A stretch of 52,016 nt of DNA from SFWF01 sp045636705 (GTDB lineage Bacteria > Bacillota > Clostridia > Oscillospirales > Acutalibacteraceae). The notes under the pieces are model-generated. The model saw nothing but the letters and a program-made list of their open reading frames with translations. It was not told the DNA's origin and ran no database searches. The position numbers were made by a program, and so were the translations under genes. Numbering within the stretch: position 1 is the first letter of the stretch; the number at the start of each line of letters is the position of its first letter. This document shows, piece by piece, positions 32,171 through 42,090 of this stretch. The stretch is taken from assembly GCA_045636705.1 (NCBI GenBank), contig JAZTYA010000035.1, positions 1 through 52,016 of the forward strand. The letters run 5' to 3'.

Positions 32171-34900
32171 ATGAAAAAAATTGTTTCGTTCGTGTGCGTG
32201 GTTGCGTTATTGGCTTCAGCCTTTTCTTTATTGGCTGTTCCTGTTTCCGCAGCAAGCGCTAAAGTGGACAACTACACGGCATCTGTCGATGTAAACGCTG
32301 CACTAAAAACTGAACCTATCGAACTGGAAGTCGAAGTGGACAGAGCAGGCGAATACAAGATAGGATTTCTTTACAAATCTTTAGATGACGTAGTTTCGAC
32401 TATGGAGGTAATCCTTGAAGTTGACGGCGTAAATCCGACCGCGGCAAAGGGCAAGATGACCTTACCTAAGTACTGGACAACTAAGGAAGACTATCGTGTG
32501 GATGGTGCAGGCAACCAGTTTGCCGCTGAACAGGAGTTATACGATGGCTCTGCAACACACTACTTTACCGAGGTTGTTGACTACAAGATTGATTACTGCA
32601 CCGTAAAGCTTGAAGCAGGTGTACATACCCTTAAGATAACACCTGTAAACACCAACGTAATGCTTGAAAAGGTGTTATTCACCGAGGTTGAGCCTGATGA
32701 AAGTTACGTTGCACCTAATGAGAGCGAATACTATGATGGCGACCTTATTGTTATTGAAGGTGAATCATCCAAGCTTGTAAACAGCTATTGGCTCAAGGCA
32801 GCCGCTGACGTAGGTAGTGCTAAGGTTCATCCAAGTGACCCGATTAAATCAAAGGTAAACAATATCGGCGGTTCCACTTGGAAGGAGAGCGGCGATACTC
32901 TTTATTGGACTGTAAAGGCTCCAAAAGCTGGATATTACAAGATTTCATTTTCATATAAGCAGAATGCAGTTCTTAACGGAAACATTTATCGTTGGCTTCG
33001 CGTAAACGGTAAAACTCCTTTTGTCGAGGCAGAAAGTATTGCATTCCCTTATGCTTCAGATTGGAAAATAATAGATTTTGCTGACGACGATGTAATCTAC
33101 ACCGTTTATCTTGAGGAAGGCGAGAACGAAATCAGCCTTACTGCAACACTTGGTGACTATGCTTCGGTTGCTAAGATGCTTGATAGCGTAGTTGAAAAAA
33201 TCGGTGACATTTACCTTGATATCAACATGATAACAGGTGATACCGTTGACGTATATCGTGACTATCAGCTCTTTAACCAGATTCCTGGATTCAATGAGTC
33301 TTTATTAGAGGTTTACGAAGAACTTAAAGACATCGAAGCAACACTTATCAGTATTTCTGACGGTCAGACAAGTTCTAACATTTCATCTGTTAAGAATATG
33401 GCAACAACCGTAAAGCAGATGTATGACAACCCCTATAGAGCTCACAGATATAAGAATACATATTATTCAAACTATACAAGCCTTTCTGCTTGTATCAACG
33501 ATATGCAAGAGATTCCTATGAGTATCGACCGCATATATCTTTCAAGTCTTGATGAAAAAATAAAGCCTGAGGATGCAAACTTCTTCCAGAGAACTTGGTT
33601 TACAACCCTTCGCTTTATTGCTTCTTTCACAGAGGACTACAACAACATTTCGGGAACAAGCGAAGACTCAGCTGACAAGAAGAAGGTTACCATTTGGGTT
33701 AACTGGGGTCGTGACCAGGCTCAGATTTTCAACAGCCTTATTCAGTCAGAATTCGTAAAACAGAATCCCGATATTCAGGTTGACCTAAAGATTGCCGCAG
33801 CGTCGGTTATCCACGGTGTACTTTCAGGCAACGGTCCTGACGTAATACTACACCACTCAAGAACCGAGCCGGTTAACCTTGCAATGCGTGGCGTTCTTTA
33901 TCCGATTTCCAATTTCTCTGATTATAAGGAAGTGTTAACACAGTTCCAACCCGGTTCTGAAATTCCTTATATGTATAAAGGCGAATTATATGGCATACCT
34001 GATGGACAGGGCTTCAACATGCTTTTCTACAGAACCGATATATTAGAAGAGTTTGGACTTTCTGTTCCAAAGACTTGGGATGAGTTCAAGCAGGTATCAA
34101 AGGTATTAATCAGAAACAACTTTGACGTGTGGCTACCATATGCTCCTACAACCGACTTAAGTAGTGCTGCAGGTGGTATCGGTAGTATCACAATCTTCCC
34201 GACACTTATGCTCCAGAACGGTTTATCTATGTATAACGAGGAGCAAACAGCAACAACCTTAACCTCTGAATCGGTGGTTTCTGTATTTACCGACTGGGTA
34301 CAGTATTATACCAAGATGAAGCTTCCTTATCAGTTAGACTTCTACAACAGATTTAGAACAGGTACATGTCCGCTTGGTGTTTCGGGTTATGCTCTTTACA
34401 ACACCATCAAGGCAACCGCAAAGGAAATTGACGGAAAATGGCAGATGACCGAGCTCCCCGGTGTAATGGACGAGAACGGCAACATCAATAACGTTTCTGC
34501 AGGTAGTGGTACTGCTTGCGCTATTCTTAAAGACGCTAAATCACCTGAAGCTGCTTGGGAATTCCTAAAGTGGTGGGTAAGCGCAGATACACAGTTCGAG
34601 TATTCAATGAGCGTTGAATCGGTACTTGGTCCTGTTGGACGTCAGGCCGTTTCGAACATCGAGGCATTAAAGAGAATGTCTTGGGATGAGGACAAGATTG
34701 ACAACATTTTAGATTCTTGGGATAACGTAGTAGAACTTCCCGAAATCCCCGGTAGTTACTACATCGCACGTTCAATCGACTTCGCATTCTGGAACTCCGC
34801 AAACGGAAATGAGAACCCCAAAGATATGCTCTTAGAGTGGGGCTCTGAAGCAAATATTGAGATAGAAAGGAAGCTTAAACAGTATGAAAACAGACGCTAA
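32171..34900 (+). CDS. Large secreted solute-binding protein with N-terminal carbohydrate-binding-like modules
   Basis: This 909-residue protein combines parts not usually joined. A signal peptide (1-27, ending VSA) lacks a lipobox Cys. Residues about 30-185 and 195-350 are two beta-rich modules of carbohydrate-binding type (DRAGEYKIGFLYKS and KAPKAGYYKISFSYK are matching cores). A helical linker follows, and residues about 503-909 are a family 1 extracellular solute-binding domain (VTIWVNWGRDQAQIF, GPDVILHHS, LYGIPDGQGFNMLFYRTD, KSPEAAWEFLKWW). It probably captures a glycan outside the cell and hands it to the permeases encoded next. The start ATG 32171 has AAAGGAG upstream. The next gene overlaps it by 17 bases. 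No membrane anchor is seen, so how it stays near the transporter is unclear. Confidence 0.85.
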   Translation: MKKIVSFVCVVALLASAFSLLAVPVSAASAKVDNYTASVDVNAALKTEPIELEVEVDRAGEYKIGFLYKSLDDVVSTMEVILEVDGVNPTAAKGKMTLPKYWTTKEDYRVDGAGNQFAAEQELYDGSATHYFTEVVDYKIDYCTVKLEAGVHTLKITPVNTNVMLEKVLFTEVEPDESYVAPNESEYYDGDLIVIEGESSKLVNSYWLKAAADVGSAKVHPSDPIKSKVNNIGGSTWKESGDTLYWTVKAPKAGYYKISFSYKQNAVLNGNIYRWLRVNGKTPFVEAESIAFPYASDWKIIDFADDDVIYTVYLEEGENEISLTATLGDYASVAKMLDSVVEKIGDIYLDINMITGDTVDVYRDYQLFNQIPGFNESLLEVYEELKDIEATLISISDGQTSSNISSVKNMATTVKQMYDNPYRAHRYKNTYYSNYTSLSACINDMQEIPMSIDRIYLSSLDEKIKPEDANFFQRTWFTTLRFIASFTEDYNNISGTSEDSADKKKVTIWVNWGRDQAQIFNSLIQSEFVKQNPDIQVDLKIAAASVIHGVLSGNGPDVILHHSRTEPVNLAMRGVLYPISNFSDYKEVLTQFQPGSEIPYMYKGELYGIPDGQGFNMLFYRTDILEEFGLSVPKTWDEFKQVSKVLIRNNFDVWLPYAPTTDLSSAAGGIGSITIFPTLMLQNGLSMYNEEQTATTLTSESVVSVFTDWVQYYTKMKLPYQLDFYNRFRTGTCPLGVSGYALYNTIKATAKEIDGKWQMTELPGVMDENGNINNVSAGSGTACAILKDAKSPEAAWEFLKWWVSADTQFEYSMSVESVLGPVGRQAVSNIEALKRMSWDEDKIDNILDSWDNVVELPEIPGSYYIARSIDFAFWNSANGNENPKDMLLEWGSEANIEIERKLKQYENRR

Positions 34901-35816
34901 ATTGCTTAAAAAATCACCTTTAAGTAAAATGAGTTTGGAAAGCTTGGGAGATAAAACGTCCTTTATCATACTAATGCTTCCATTCATGATTCTCTTCACA
35001 TTATTTACAGTTCTTCCGGTGCTTTCATCTATCGTACTCAGCTTCTTTGATTACGATATGGTGTCAACACCCATCTTCGCAGGTCTTGAAAACTATCTTA
35101 GAATGTTCACAGGTGACCGTGTTTTCCCGATAGTTTTAAAGAATACAATGGTTTTAGCTGTTATTACAGGACCTTTAGGCTACATCCTCGCTTTCACACT
35201 TGCTTGGTGTATCAGTGAGTTTGGACCTGGTGTCAGAACCTTCTTAGCGTTCCTTTTCTATGCACCGGCTCTTGCAGGAAACGCTTTCTACGTATGGAAC
35301 GTTCTATTCACAGGTGATAGTAACGGTACTGTAAACAGTTTACTCTTAAGTTTTGGACTTATAAACGAACCTATAGTTTGGTTTAAGGACTCAAACTACA
35401 ACACCACAATTATTATAATAGTTCAGCTTTGGATGAGCATGGGCGTATCCTTCTTGGCTAACGTTGCGGGTGTTCAGAACGTTTCTCATGAAATGTATGA
35501 GGCCGGCGCTATCGACGGTATTAAAAACCGTTGGCAGGAACTTTGGTACATAACGTTGCCTTCGATGAAGAGCATTCTCTTGTTCAGTGCGGTAATGCAG
35601 ATTCAAGCAGCATTCTCCATCGGTGCAGTTATCACCGCCCTTGCAGGATATCCGACCGCAAACAACTCACTCGATACGATTGTTACATACCTCGGCGACG
35701 TAGGTTCGACGCGATACGAGTTTGGTTACGCCGCGGCAATATCCGTGGTACTCTTCGCATTAATGGCTGTATTCCGTGCGGTAATCAGTGCGTTGCTTAA
35801 TTTATTAGGAAAGTGA
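34884..35816 (+). CDS. Sugar ABC transporter permease, MalF type (first set)
   Basis: This 310-residue inner-membrane protein is a MalF-class permease with six predicted helices (about 30-55, 90-112, 125-148, 175-195, 225-250, 280-305). The EAA loop that contacts the ATPase is YEAGAIDGIKNRWQELWYITLPS. It pairs with the MalG-type permease encoded directly downstream and receives substrate from the large binding protein upstream. The start ATG lies inside the end of the binding-protein gene, with AAAGGAAG about 11 bases upstream, so translation is coupled. No ATPase gene is present anywhere in this locus; an MsmX-like shared ATPase is the usual solution in Firmicutes. Confidence 0.9.
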   Translation: MKTDAKLLKKSPLSKMSLESLGDKTSFIILMLPFMILFTLFTVLPVLSSIVLSFFDYDMVSTPIFAGLENYLRMFTGDRVFPIVLKNTMVLAVITGPLGYILAFTLAWCISEFGPGVRTFLAFLFYAPALAGNAFYVWNVLFTGDSNGTVNSLLLSFGLINEPIVWFKDSNYNTTIIIIVQLWMSMGVSFLANVAGVQNVSHEMYEAGAIDGIKNRWQELWYITLPSMKSILLFSAVMQIQAAFSIGAVITALAGYPTANNSLDTIVTYLGDVGSTRYEFGYAAAISVVLFALMAVFRAVISALLNLLGK

Positions 35817-35826
35817 GTTGTGTCTG

Positions 35827-36720
35827 ATGAAAAACAAAATAAAATCACAAGGCCATGTGAGCAAAAAGGCACAGTACAAGCGTTATACCCGCTCTACAGC
35901 AGGAAACGTAATGTTCTTTACTTTCCTTACTTTGTTCGGCGCCTTCTCTGTTCTACCGCTTTTCTTTAGTATCATAACCTCACTTAAGCCTTTGGAAGAG
36001 TTACTTATTGTACCTCCGAAGTTTATGGTTATGAGACCTACACTTCAAAACTTTACAGAGTTACCGGGACTTTTAGCTTCTCTTAGAGTTCCGCTATCTC
36101 GTTACCTTTTCAACAGCGTATTTATTGCTATCACTTCAACCGTTTTACATATCGTATGTTCTGCAGCTGCAGCATTTACGTTTGCGAAGTCGAAACTTAA
36201 GTTAAAGACAGTTCTCTTTACAATAGTTCAGCTAGCTCTTTTGTATAACGGTTACACCTTAGGAATTCCTCAGTACCTAATTATTTGTAAGATGGGAATT
36301 ATCGATACCTATTGGGTATACATTCTTCCTGCTATTCCGGGTGCAATGGGATGCTTCCTTATGAAGCAGTACATTGATAGCTCGGTGCCGGATGCTTTGC
36401 TTGAAGCAGCAAGAATCGACGGCGCAGGTATTATGAGAATTTTCTGGACAATAGCAATGCCACTTATTAAACCGGCATGGTTAACACTTTTCTTGTTCGC
36501 GTTCAGAGACATGTGGGCAGTTGGCGCAACCGCTACTATCTTCTCAGAACAACTTAAAACTTTACCACAGGTTATGTCACAGATTGGTGCCGGTGGTATC
36601 GCGCGTACAGGTAGTACCATGGCTGCATCGGTTATTATGATGATGCCACCTATCATCGTTTTCTGGGTTACACAAAGTAACGTTATGGAAACCATGAGTA
36701 GTTCAGGTATTAAAGAATAA
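35827..36720 (+). CDS. Sugar ABC transporter permease, MalG type (first set)
   Basis: This protein of about 297 residues is a MalG-class permease with six helices. PLFFSIITSLKPLEELL is the periplasmic loop region after helix 1, and LLEAARIDGAGIMRIFWTIAMPLIKP is the EAA loop for the ATPase. It should form the heterodimeric channel with the MalF-type protein encoded upstream. The start is uncertain: ATG 35827 has a weak site, while a TTG at 35818 lies seven bases after AGGA. The next gene begins after 16 bases behind GGGAGG, which places the beta-propeller protein in the same transcript. Confidence 0.88.
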   Translation: MKNKIKSQGHVSKKAQYKRYTRSTAGNVMFFTFLTLFGAFSVLPLFFSIITSLKPLEELLIVPPKFMVMRPTLQNFTELPGLLASLRVPLSRYLFNSVFIAITSTVLHIVCSAAAAFTFAKSKLKLKTVLFTIVQLALLYNGYTLGIPQYLIICKMGIIDTYWVYILPAIPGAMGCFLMKQYIDSSVPDALLEAARIDGAGIMRIFWTIAMPLIKPAWLTLFLFAFRDMWAVGATATIFSEQLKTLPQVMSQIGAGGIARTGSTMAASVIMMMPPIIVFWVTQSNVMETMSSSGIKE

Positions 36721-36736
36721 TTAGCGGGAGGATAAT

Positions 36737-38941
36737 ATGAAAAAGACATTTTTTCGAATAGTAGCACTTGTTTTATGTGTTATGCTATGTGCAGGTATTA
36801 CCGTTTCCGCTAAATCTTCGGAATCATTCACACACTATCCTACAGTAAGCCAGACTATTACTACTGTTGGTCGTGATATGTATATACCGACACTCGAGAT
36901 AACCGATAAAACAATTCAGGATTCGTTAGGCAAAACTGATACGGACGACAAACAAGAAACAGTCGTTCTTACCGATGAAGACGAGGAGTCTGAAGAGGAA
37001 GAAACACTATCGATTTTAAGTGGCGCTAGTGATATTTTCTCAAAAGACGGATATACCTACGTATTAAACGGTGAAAATTCTAAACTTTACGTTTTAAATA
37101 AGGATTTTTCATTCAACAGAGAAATCGTTATTAGAACAGAAGATGGCACAGAAGAAAATTATGCAGGTGCCGCAAACGTATATATAGATAAGAATGACAA
37201 CCTTTATCTTTCAGACACAAAGGGTGAAAGATTACTTGTAACCGATTTAGACGGTATTGTTAAGAGGGTCGTAACCTTACCTGAATCAGATATCATTCCT
37301 GAAGACTTCCTTTATCAGCCTACCTCTGTTGTAGTTGATGATGACGGCAACATTTATGTTGTAAGTATGGGTTCGTTCTATGGTGCGCTCTTCTTCTCAT
37401 CTGAATATGAGTTCAAGGGCTTCTACGGTGCAAACACCGTTAAATACACCGCTCTTGATGCACTTTCATACATTTGGGACTTGCTCACAAACACCGATGA
37501 AAAGCGCGCTCAGAGTGAACGTGTTTTACCTTACGCTTTCAGTGATATCAACATAGATAAGCAGGGTTACCTTTATACTGTAACCGCAGCAACGTCTACA
37601 ACAACAAACACACCCGGTCAGGTTAGCATGTTAAGTCCTAACGGTATTAACATTCTTTACAAGAGAGACGTTCACGGAACTTCCGTTTCTTCTTCCAGCG
37701 TTCAGTTCGCAGAGAATGAAACTGTAAACACCGGAACCGAGCGTCGTATACAAAACTTTATCGGCTTAGTTGTTGATAGCAGTGAGTTTATTCATGTATT
37801 AGACTCTACCTACGGCCTGGTTTATGTATATGATAGCGACTGTAACCTAGTAACCTCTTACGGTGGTGGTATAAAACAGGGTGACCAGTTTGGTCTCTTT
37901 AAGTCTGCTACTTCAATCACAATCGAAGATGACAGAATTTTGGTTTTAGATAACCTTAAAATGTCAATCACCGTCTTCGAGGGAACAGAGTACGGAAAGT
38001 TAATCCATAAGGCTCAGCCTTTATATCTTGGCGGTAACTATACCGAGGCTAAGGAACTCTGGAAAGAAGCTCTTACAATGGATTCTAACAGTTTCTTAGC
38101 ATATAGAGGTCTTGCTAAAGCTTGCTACGTAGATGGCGAGTATGAGGAAGCTATGAAGTATTCTGAAATGGCTTGCGACTACGCTACCTATGATAATGCT
38201 TATCAACAGGTTCGCAATGAGTTTATTAACAACAACTTCACGTGGATATTCTTTGCGATTATTTTAGCAGTTGGCGGATTCATTGCTTTGCTTATCTACT
38301 TTAGAAAGAGAGAGACTGCTCTTATTTCTAACGTTAAGATACATACCTTATTCAGCACGCTTGTTCATCCGTTTGATGCCTTTAAGGATATTAAGTATAA
38401 GAAATACGGTTCAAAGTTAATTGCTGTAATTTTAATAGCGTTATTTACAATTTCTTCTATACTTAAGGCAACAGGCTCAAGCTTCTTATTCAGAACAGTT
38501 GATGCTACCAACTACAACTCTTTGTTCACCTTAGCAAAGACAGTAGGACTTGTTGTTTTATGGATTATATGTAACTACCTCTCAAGCGTCCTTATGCAAG
38601 GCAAGGGAACATTTAAGGAGATAGCAATTGTAACTTCCTATTCACTTGTTCCCGTGATTGCAGGAAACTTCCTAATCACAATTCTTTCATACTTCTTAAC
38701 CTACGATGATATAACATTTATAACTGCAATATCTACAGTAACTCTTATTTACACAGGATATCTCCTATTTATAGGAATTACTACAGTTCACGATTACGGA
38801 ATGTCTAAGTTCCTTCTCAACACTTTAGTAGCTGTATTCTTTATGATTCTTGTTGTATTTATCGTATTTATGGTAGGAATTATGCTTCAGCAGTTATTTA
38901 CATTTATCATAACACTTTACATGGAGGTGGCTTACCGATGA
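36737..38941 (+). CDS. Secreted NHL-type beta-propeller, TPR and YIP1-like membrane protein
   Basis: This 734-residue protein starts with a signal peptide (1-25). An acidic linker (about 60-95) leads to NHL-like propeller blades (about 100-420; NVYIDKNDNLYLSD, SVVVDDDGNIYVVS, DINIDKQGYLYTV and LVVDSSEFIHVLD repeat). Residues about 420-495 hold a pair of tetratricopeptide-like repeats (GGNYTEAKELWKEALTMDS, then VDGEYEEAMKYSEMA). One helix (about 500-520) crosses the membrane, and about 540-734 is a five-helix YIP1-like domain. An outside sensor or scaffold tied to a membrane domain is likely. Its place between two permease sets suggests a role with the importer, but no such function is established. 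Confidence 0.75.
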   Translation: MKKTFFRIVALVLCVMLCAGITVSAKSSESFTHYPTVSQTITTVGRDMYIPTLEITDKTIQDSLGKTDTDDKQETVVLTDEDEESEEEETLSILSGASDIFSKDGYTYVLNGENSKLYVLNKDFSFNREIVIRTEDGTEENYAGAANVYIDKNDNLYLSDTKGERLLVTDLDGIVKRVVTLPESDIIPEDFLYQPTSVVVDDDGNIYVVSMGSFYGALFFSSEYEFKGFYGANTVKYTALDALSYIWDLLTNTDEKRAQSERVLPYAFSDINIDKQGYLYTVTAATSTTTNTPGQVSMLSPNGINILYKRDVHGTSVSSSSVQFAENETVNTGTERRIQNFIGLVVDSSEFIHVLDSTYGLVYVYDSDCNLVTSYGGGIKQGDQFGLFKSATSITIEDDRILVLDNLKMSITVFEGTEYGKLIHKAQPLYLGGNYTEAKELWKEALTMDSNSFLAYRGLAKACYVDGEYEEAMKYSEMACDYATYDNAYQQVRNEFINNNFTWIFFAIILAVGGFIALLIYFRKRETALISNVKIHTLFSTLVHPFDAFKDIKYKKYGSKLIAVILIALFTISSILKATGSSFLFRTVDATNYNSLFTLAKTVGLVVLWIICNYLSSVLMQGKGTFKEIAIVTSYSLVPVIAGNFLITILSYFLTYDDITFITAISTVTLIYTGYLLFIGITTVHDYGMSKFLLNTLVAVFFMILVVFIVFMVGIMLQQLFTFIITLYMEVAYR

Positions 38942-41157
38942 AAAAAATAGTTCGTATAGCATCATTTTTGTTGGTTGTCTGCCTCATTGCAGGTATGTTT
39001 ACAGGATGCGGAAACGTCGCATCTAACCGCGAAAAGTATGAAGTGTTAAGCACCGATTGCATTAACTCAGGCGTTGTAGCTGATAACAGCAACTACACAC
39101 TTGAGTGGGACAACGATTATAAATGTGTTGTTCTTACAAACAAGAAAACCGAAACCAAGTGGTCTACTACCCCTTATGACCTTTATTTAGCAGGGGAGAA
39201 GAACGCAACGATTAGTTCGCCTATTGAAATTAACGTAATACACGCTACTACAAAGGCGACCGACTTTGACCGTGCATATGCATCTTGCATCAGGTCAGGT
39301 AATATGTCAGCAGAGAGGTTAGACAACGGCGTTAAGGTTACCTATTATTTTGATAGCTATCAAATTTCGGTTCCCGTGTGCTACGTTCTTCGTGACGACT
39401 CCTTTGCAATGACAATCGATACCGAAAAGATTACCGAAGGCGACGAGTACAGACTTTTAAACATATCTGTAGCACCCTTTATGTGTGCTTCAAAGAACAA
39501 TGTTGAAGGCAACTATCTCTTCGTTCCTTCAGGAACAGGCGCTCTTATTAACGCAACCGATACAAACGGTAAGAAGACAACCTATTCTTTTGATGTTTAC
39601 GGTAGCGATGAGAACAGAAAGCTTGTTGAAAAACCCATTGAAAAAGAATCTGTAAAGATGCCTGTTTTCGGCGCTAAGAACGGCGATAAGGCAATGATGG
39701 GTATCATCGAGCAGGGCGCAGAATCTACTGCAATTTCAGTTACTACAGGCGATGATAAGAACGGATATTCAAATGCTTATGCTACTGTTTGGGTTCGTGG
39801 ATACGACATCTACACTCAGCAGTCAGGCGGTATGGGATATTCAAAGGTTACAATTACCCGCAACTCCGAAGAAATGATTAATACAAACATTACTATCGGA
39901 TATTACGACCTTGAGGGTGAAAAGGCAGACTATAACGGAATGGCAGAACGTTATCAGAAGTATCTTGTTGATAACAAGGGACTAACAAAGTCTTCCGTAG
40001 AAGAAGCTGTTTATGCGCTCTCACTTCAGGGAAATATCACAACTAAGAAATTATTTGTTGGTATTCCTTATAGAACAGTAGAAAGCCTTACCACGTTTAA
40101 ACAGGCAACCGAAATCATTAAAGATATCGCTTCTAAAACAGGAAAGTATCCTACAGTTCAAATGGTAGGATATGGAGCAAGCGGTGTTGACGCAGGTGAA
40201 ATTGCAGGCGGATACAAGTTTACATCAGCTGCAGGTTCTTTAAAGGAATATGCAGAGATAGAGAAACTTGCAAAGGACAACGGTTTCCTTTTAAGTGTTG
40301 ACTTTGAACTTGTTAAATTCAACAAAAGCGGAAATGGTATAAGCTCAACTACTGATACTGCAAAGAGTGCATCAAAAGCAAAGGTTAAACAACAGTATAA
40401 CGACTTTGCTCTTCGTTGGTATGATGGCGCGTACCAGAGCTATTATCTCCTTAAGAGAAGCGAGCTTCCAGGCGTAGTTGATAAGCTTATTAAAAAGGCA
40501 CAAAAACTTGGCATTACAGGTATTAGTGCTTCATCACTCGGACAGATTGTTTACTCTGACTACTTTGATGTTAAGTATGCCGCAGAGGCAAATACTGAAA
40601 TCGATATTGCCGAGCAGCTTACAAAAATTAAGGAAGCAGGATATAAGGTTGTTACAGACAATGCAAACGCTTATGCTGCAACCGTTAGTGATTCTGTATT
40701 AAACGTAGATATTGAACCTTACTTTATGGATGGAATCGATGAATACGTTCCTTTCTATCAGATGGTTTATAAGGGATATATTCCTCTTTACAGTGAGGCT
40801 ATCAACCTAGCAGTTGACTCTAAGACAGCTGTCTTGAAAGCGGTAGCTTCGGGAACAAGCTTCGGATTTACTGTATTAGGACAATATGATACCGCTTATA
40901 TTTCATCTCCTTATACAAATCTCTTCAATGGTTTGTATGACGATATTAAGGATGAAATCACAGCTACAGTTGATACTTACGGCAAATATTACGACGCAAT
41001 TAAGGACGCTAAAATTGTTAACTATCAGGTTTTAGATAACGGTCTTACAAGCACAACCTTTGATAATGGCGTTGTAGTTTACACAAACCAAACAAATGAA
41101 GCAAAAGAGTCTCCTGCAGGTCAGGTTGCTGCTTACGGCTTCATCTATACTAAATAG
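38938..41157 (+). CDS. Lipoprotein of the DUF5696 type, possible glycan-active protein
   Basis: This 739-residue protein has a lipoprotein signal peptide with lipobox FTGC (Cys24), so it should sit on the outer face of the membrane. Residues about 40-320 are beta-rich. The C-terminal half (about 350-700) alternates strands and helices like a TIM barrel (YPTVQMVGYGASG, LLSVDFELVKF, ITGISASSLGQIVYSDY, YKVVTDNANAYA). The layout fits DUF5696 proteins, which recur beside sugar importers in Firmicutes. A glycoside hydrolase role is plausible from the fold and context but not shown; carboxylate pairs such as SVDFE could be catalytic. It overlaps the upstream gene by four bases and is followed 15 bases later by a permease. 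Confidence 0.7.
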   Translation: MKKIVRIASFLLVVCLIAGMFTGCGNVASNREKYEVLSTDCINSGVVADNSNYTLEWDNDYKCVVLTNKKTETKWSTTPYDLYLAGEKNATISSPIEINVIHATTKATDFDRAYASCIRSGNMSAERLDNGVKVTYYFDSYQISVPVCYVLRDDSFAMTIDTEKITEGDEYRLLNISVAPFMCASKNNVEGNYLFVPSGTGALINATDTNGKKTTYSFDVYGSDENRKLVEKPIEKESVKMPVFGAKNGDKAMMGIIEQGAESTAISVTTGDDKNGYSNAYATVWVRGYDIYTQQSGGMGYSKVTITRNSEEMINTNITIGYYDLEGEKADYNGMAERYQKYLVDNKGLTKSSVEEAVYALSLQGNITTKKLFVGIPYRTVESLTTFKQATEIIKDIASKTGKYPTVQMVGYGASGVDAGEIAGGYKFTSAAGSLKEYAEIEKLAKDNGFLLSVDFELVKFNKSGNGISSTTDTAKSASKAKVKQQYNDFALRWYDGAYQSYYLLKRSELPGVVDKLIKKAQKLGITGISASSLGQIVYSDYFDVKYAAEANTEIDIAEQLTKIKEAGYKVVTDNANAYAATVSDSVLNVDIEPYFMDGIDEYVPFYQMVYKGYIPLYSEAINLAVDSKTAVLKAVASGTSFGFTVLGQYDTAYISSPYTNLFNGLYDDIKDEITATVDTYGKYYDAIKDAKIVNYQVLDNGLTSTTFDNGVVVYTNQTNEAKESPAGQVAAYGFIYTK

Positions 41158-41172
41158 AAGGAGGGGATATAG

Positions 41173-42084
41173 ATGAAACTTTTTCAAAAACAATCAGACT
41201 TGATTGCAAAGCGTAACAGATGGGGATACTTCTTCTGTGGTCACTGGATATTAGGTCTTTTAACCTTCTTCATTGTCCCCACCGCAACTTCTATTTACTA
41301 TGTCTTCTGCGAAATTAACGTCGGAGAAGGAATGCTTGCAACTTGGACAGGACTTGAAAATATTAACTATATTTTTAAAGTAGATAAGTCGTTTGTTAAC
41401 AACGTTTCGATTGCTCTTTCGAACTTTGTAACAACCTTGCCTATCATAGTGTCTTTAAGTATGGTATTGGCGCTTATCCTTAACAGTCAGTTCAAGGGAA
41501 GAACCATCTTCCGTGGAATTTTCTTCCTTCCTGTTATTATCGCAGGCTCGGTTATCATGATTAGACTTTCAAGCACACCTGTAAACGCTCCTATCTTCTC
41601 GGTTGCGCACGGTGGAGGCGACTCGACCTATACAGAAGGCGCAATCAACTTTGTGAGCTTGCTTGATAAGCTTGATTTGCCCGAGCAGATTAAGGATGTT
41701 ATCGGACAGTATTTGTCCAGAGTATTTAACATCGTTTGGAACTGCGGAATTCAGACCATCCTCTTTATAGCAGGTCTTCAGAGCATCTCAGCTCAGCTTT
41801 ATGAGGTTGCTAAGATTGAGGGTGCAAACCGTTGGGAAACCTTCTGGTTTGTAGAGGTTCCGATGCTTAGAAATATTATCATGCTAGTTCTTTTATATTC
41901 GATGATTGACCTTATTACTGAGCCAACATCGTTAATTATGACACAGGTATCAGAACTTATGTACAAGAAGATGATTTACGACCAAAGCTCTGCTATGCTA
42001 TGGGTATATTTCCTTTGCGCAGGCGCTATAATGGGATTAATTCTATTCTTATACAATAGGCTTTGCATGAAGAAATGGGAGTAA
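41173..42084 (+). CDS. Sugar ABC transporter permease, MalF type (second set)
   Basis: This 303-residue permease has six helices, beginning with GYFFCGHWILGLLTFFIVP. The ATPase-contact loop is LYEVAKIEGANRWETFWFVEVPML. It differs strongly from the first MalF-type protein of the locus, so the two permease sets are not recent copies. The insert near 130-175 (NAPIFSVAHGGGDSTY) is longer than usual between helices. The ribosome site AAGGAGGGG is very strong. It pairs with the following MalG-type permease, which begins six bases after its stop. Confidence 0.9.
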   Translation: MKLFQKQSDLIAKRNRWGYFFCGHWILGLLTFFIVPTATSIYYVFCEINVGEGMLATWTGLENINYIFKVDKSFVNNVSIALSNFVTTLPIIVSLSMVLALILNSQFKGRTIFRGIFFLPVIIAGSVIMIRLSSTPVNAPIFSVAHGGGDSTYTEGAINFVSLLDKLDLPEQIKDVIGQYLSRVFNIVWNCGIQTILFIAGLQSISAQLYEVAKIEGANRWETFWFVEVPMLRNIIMLVLLYSMIDLITEPTSLIMTQVSELMYKKMIYDQSSAMLWVYFLCAGAIMGLILFLYNRLCMKKWE

Positions 42085-42090
42085 TGAGAT

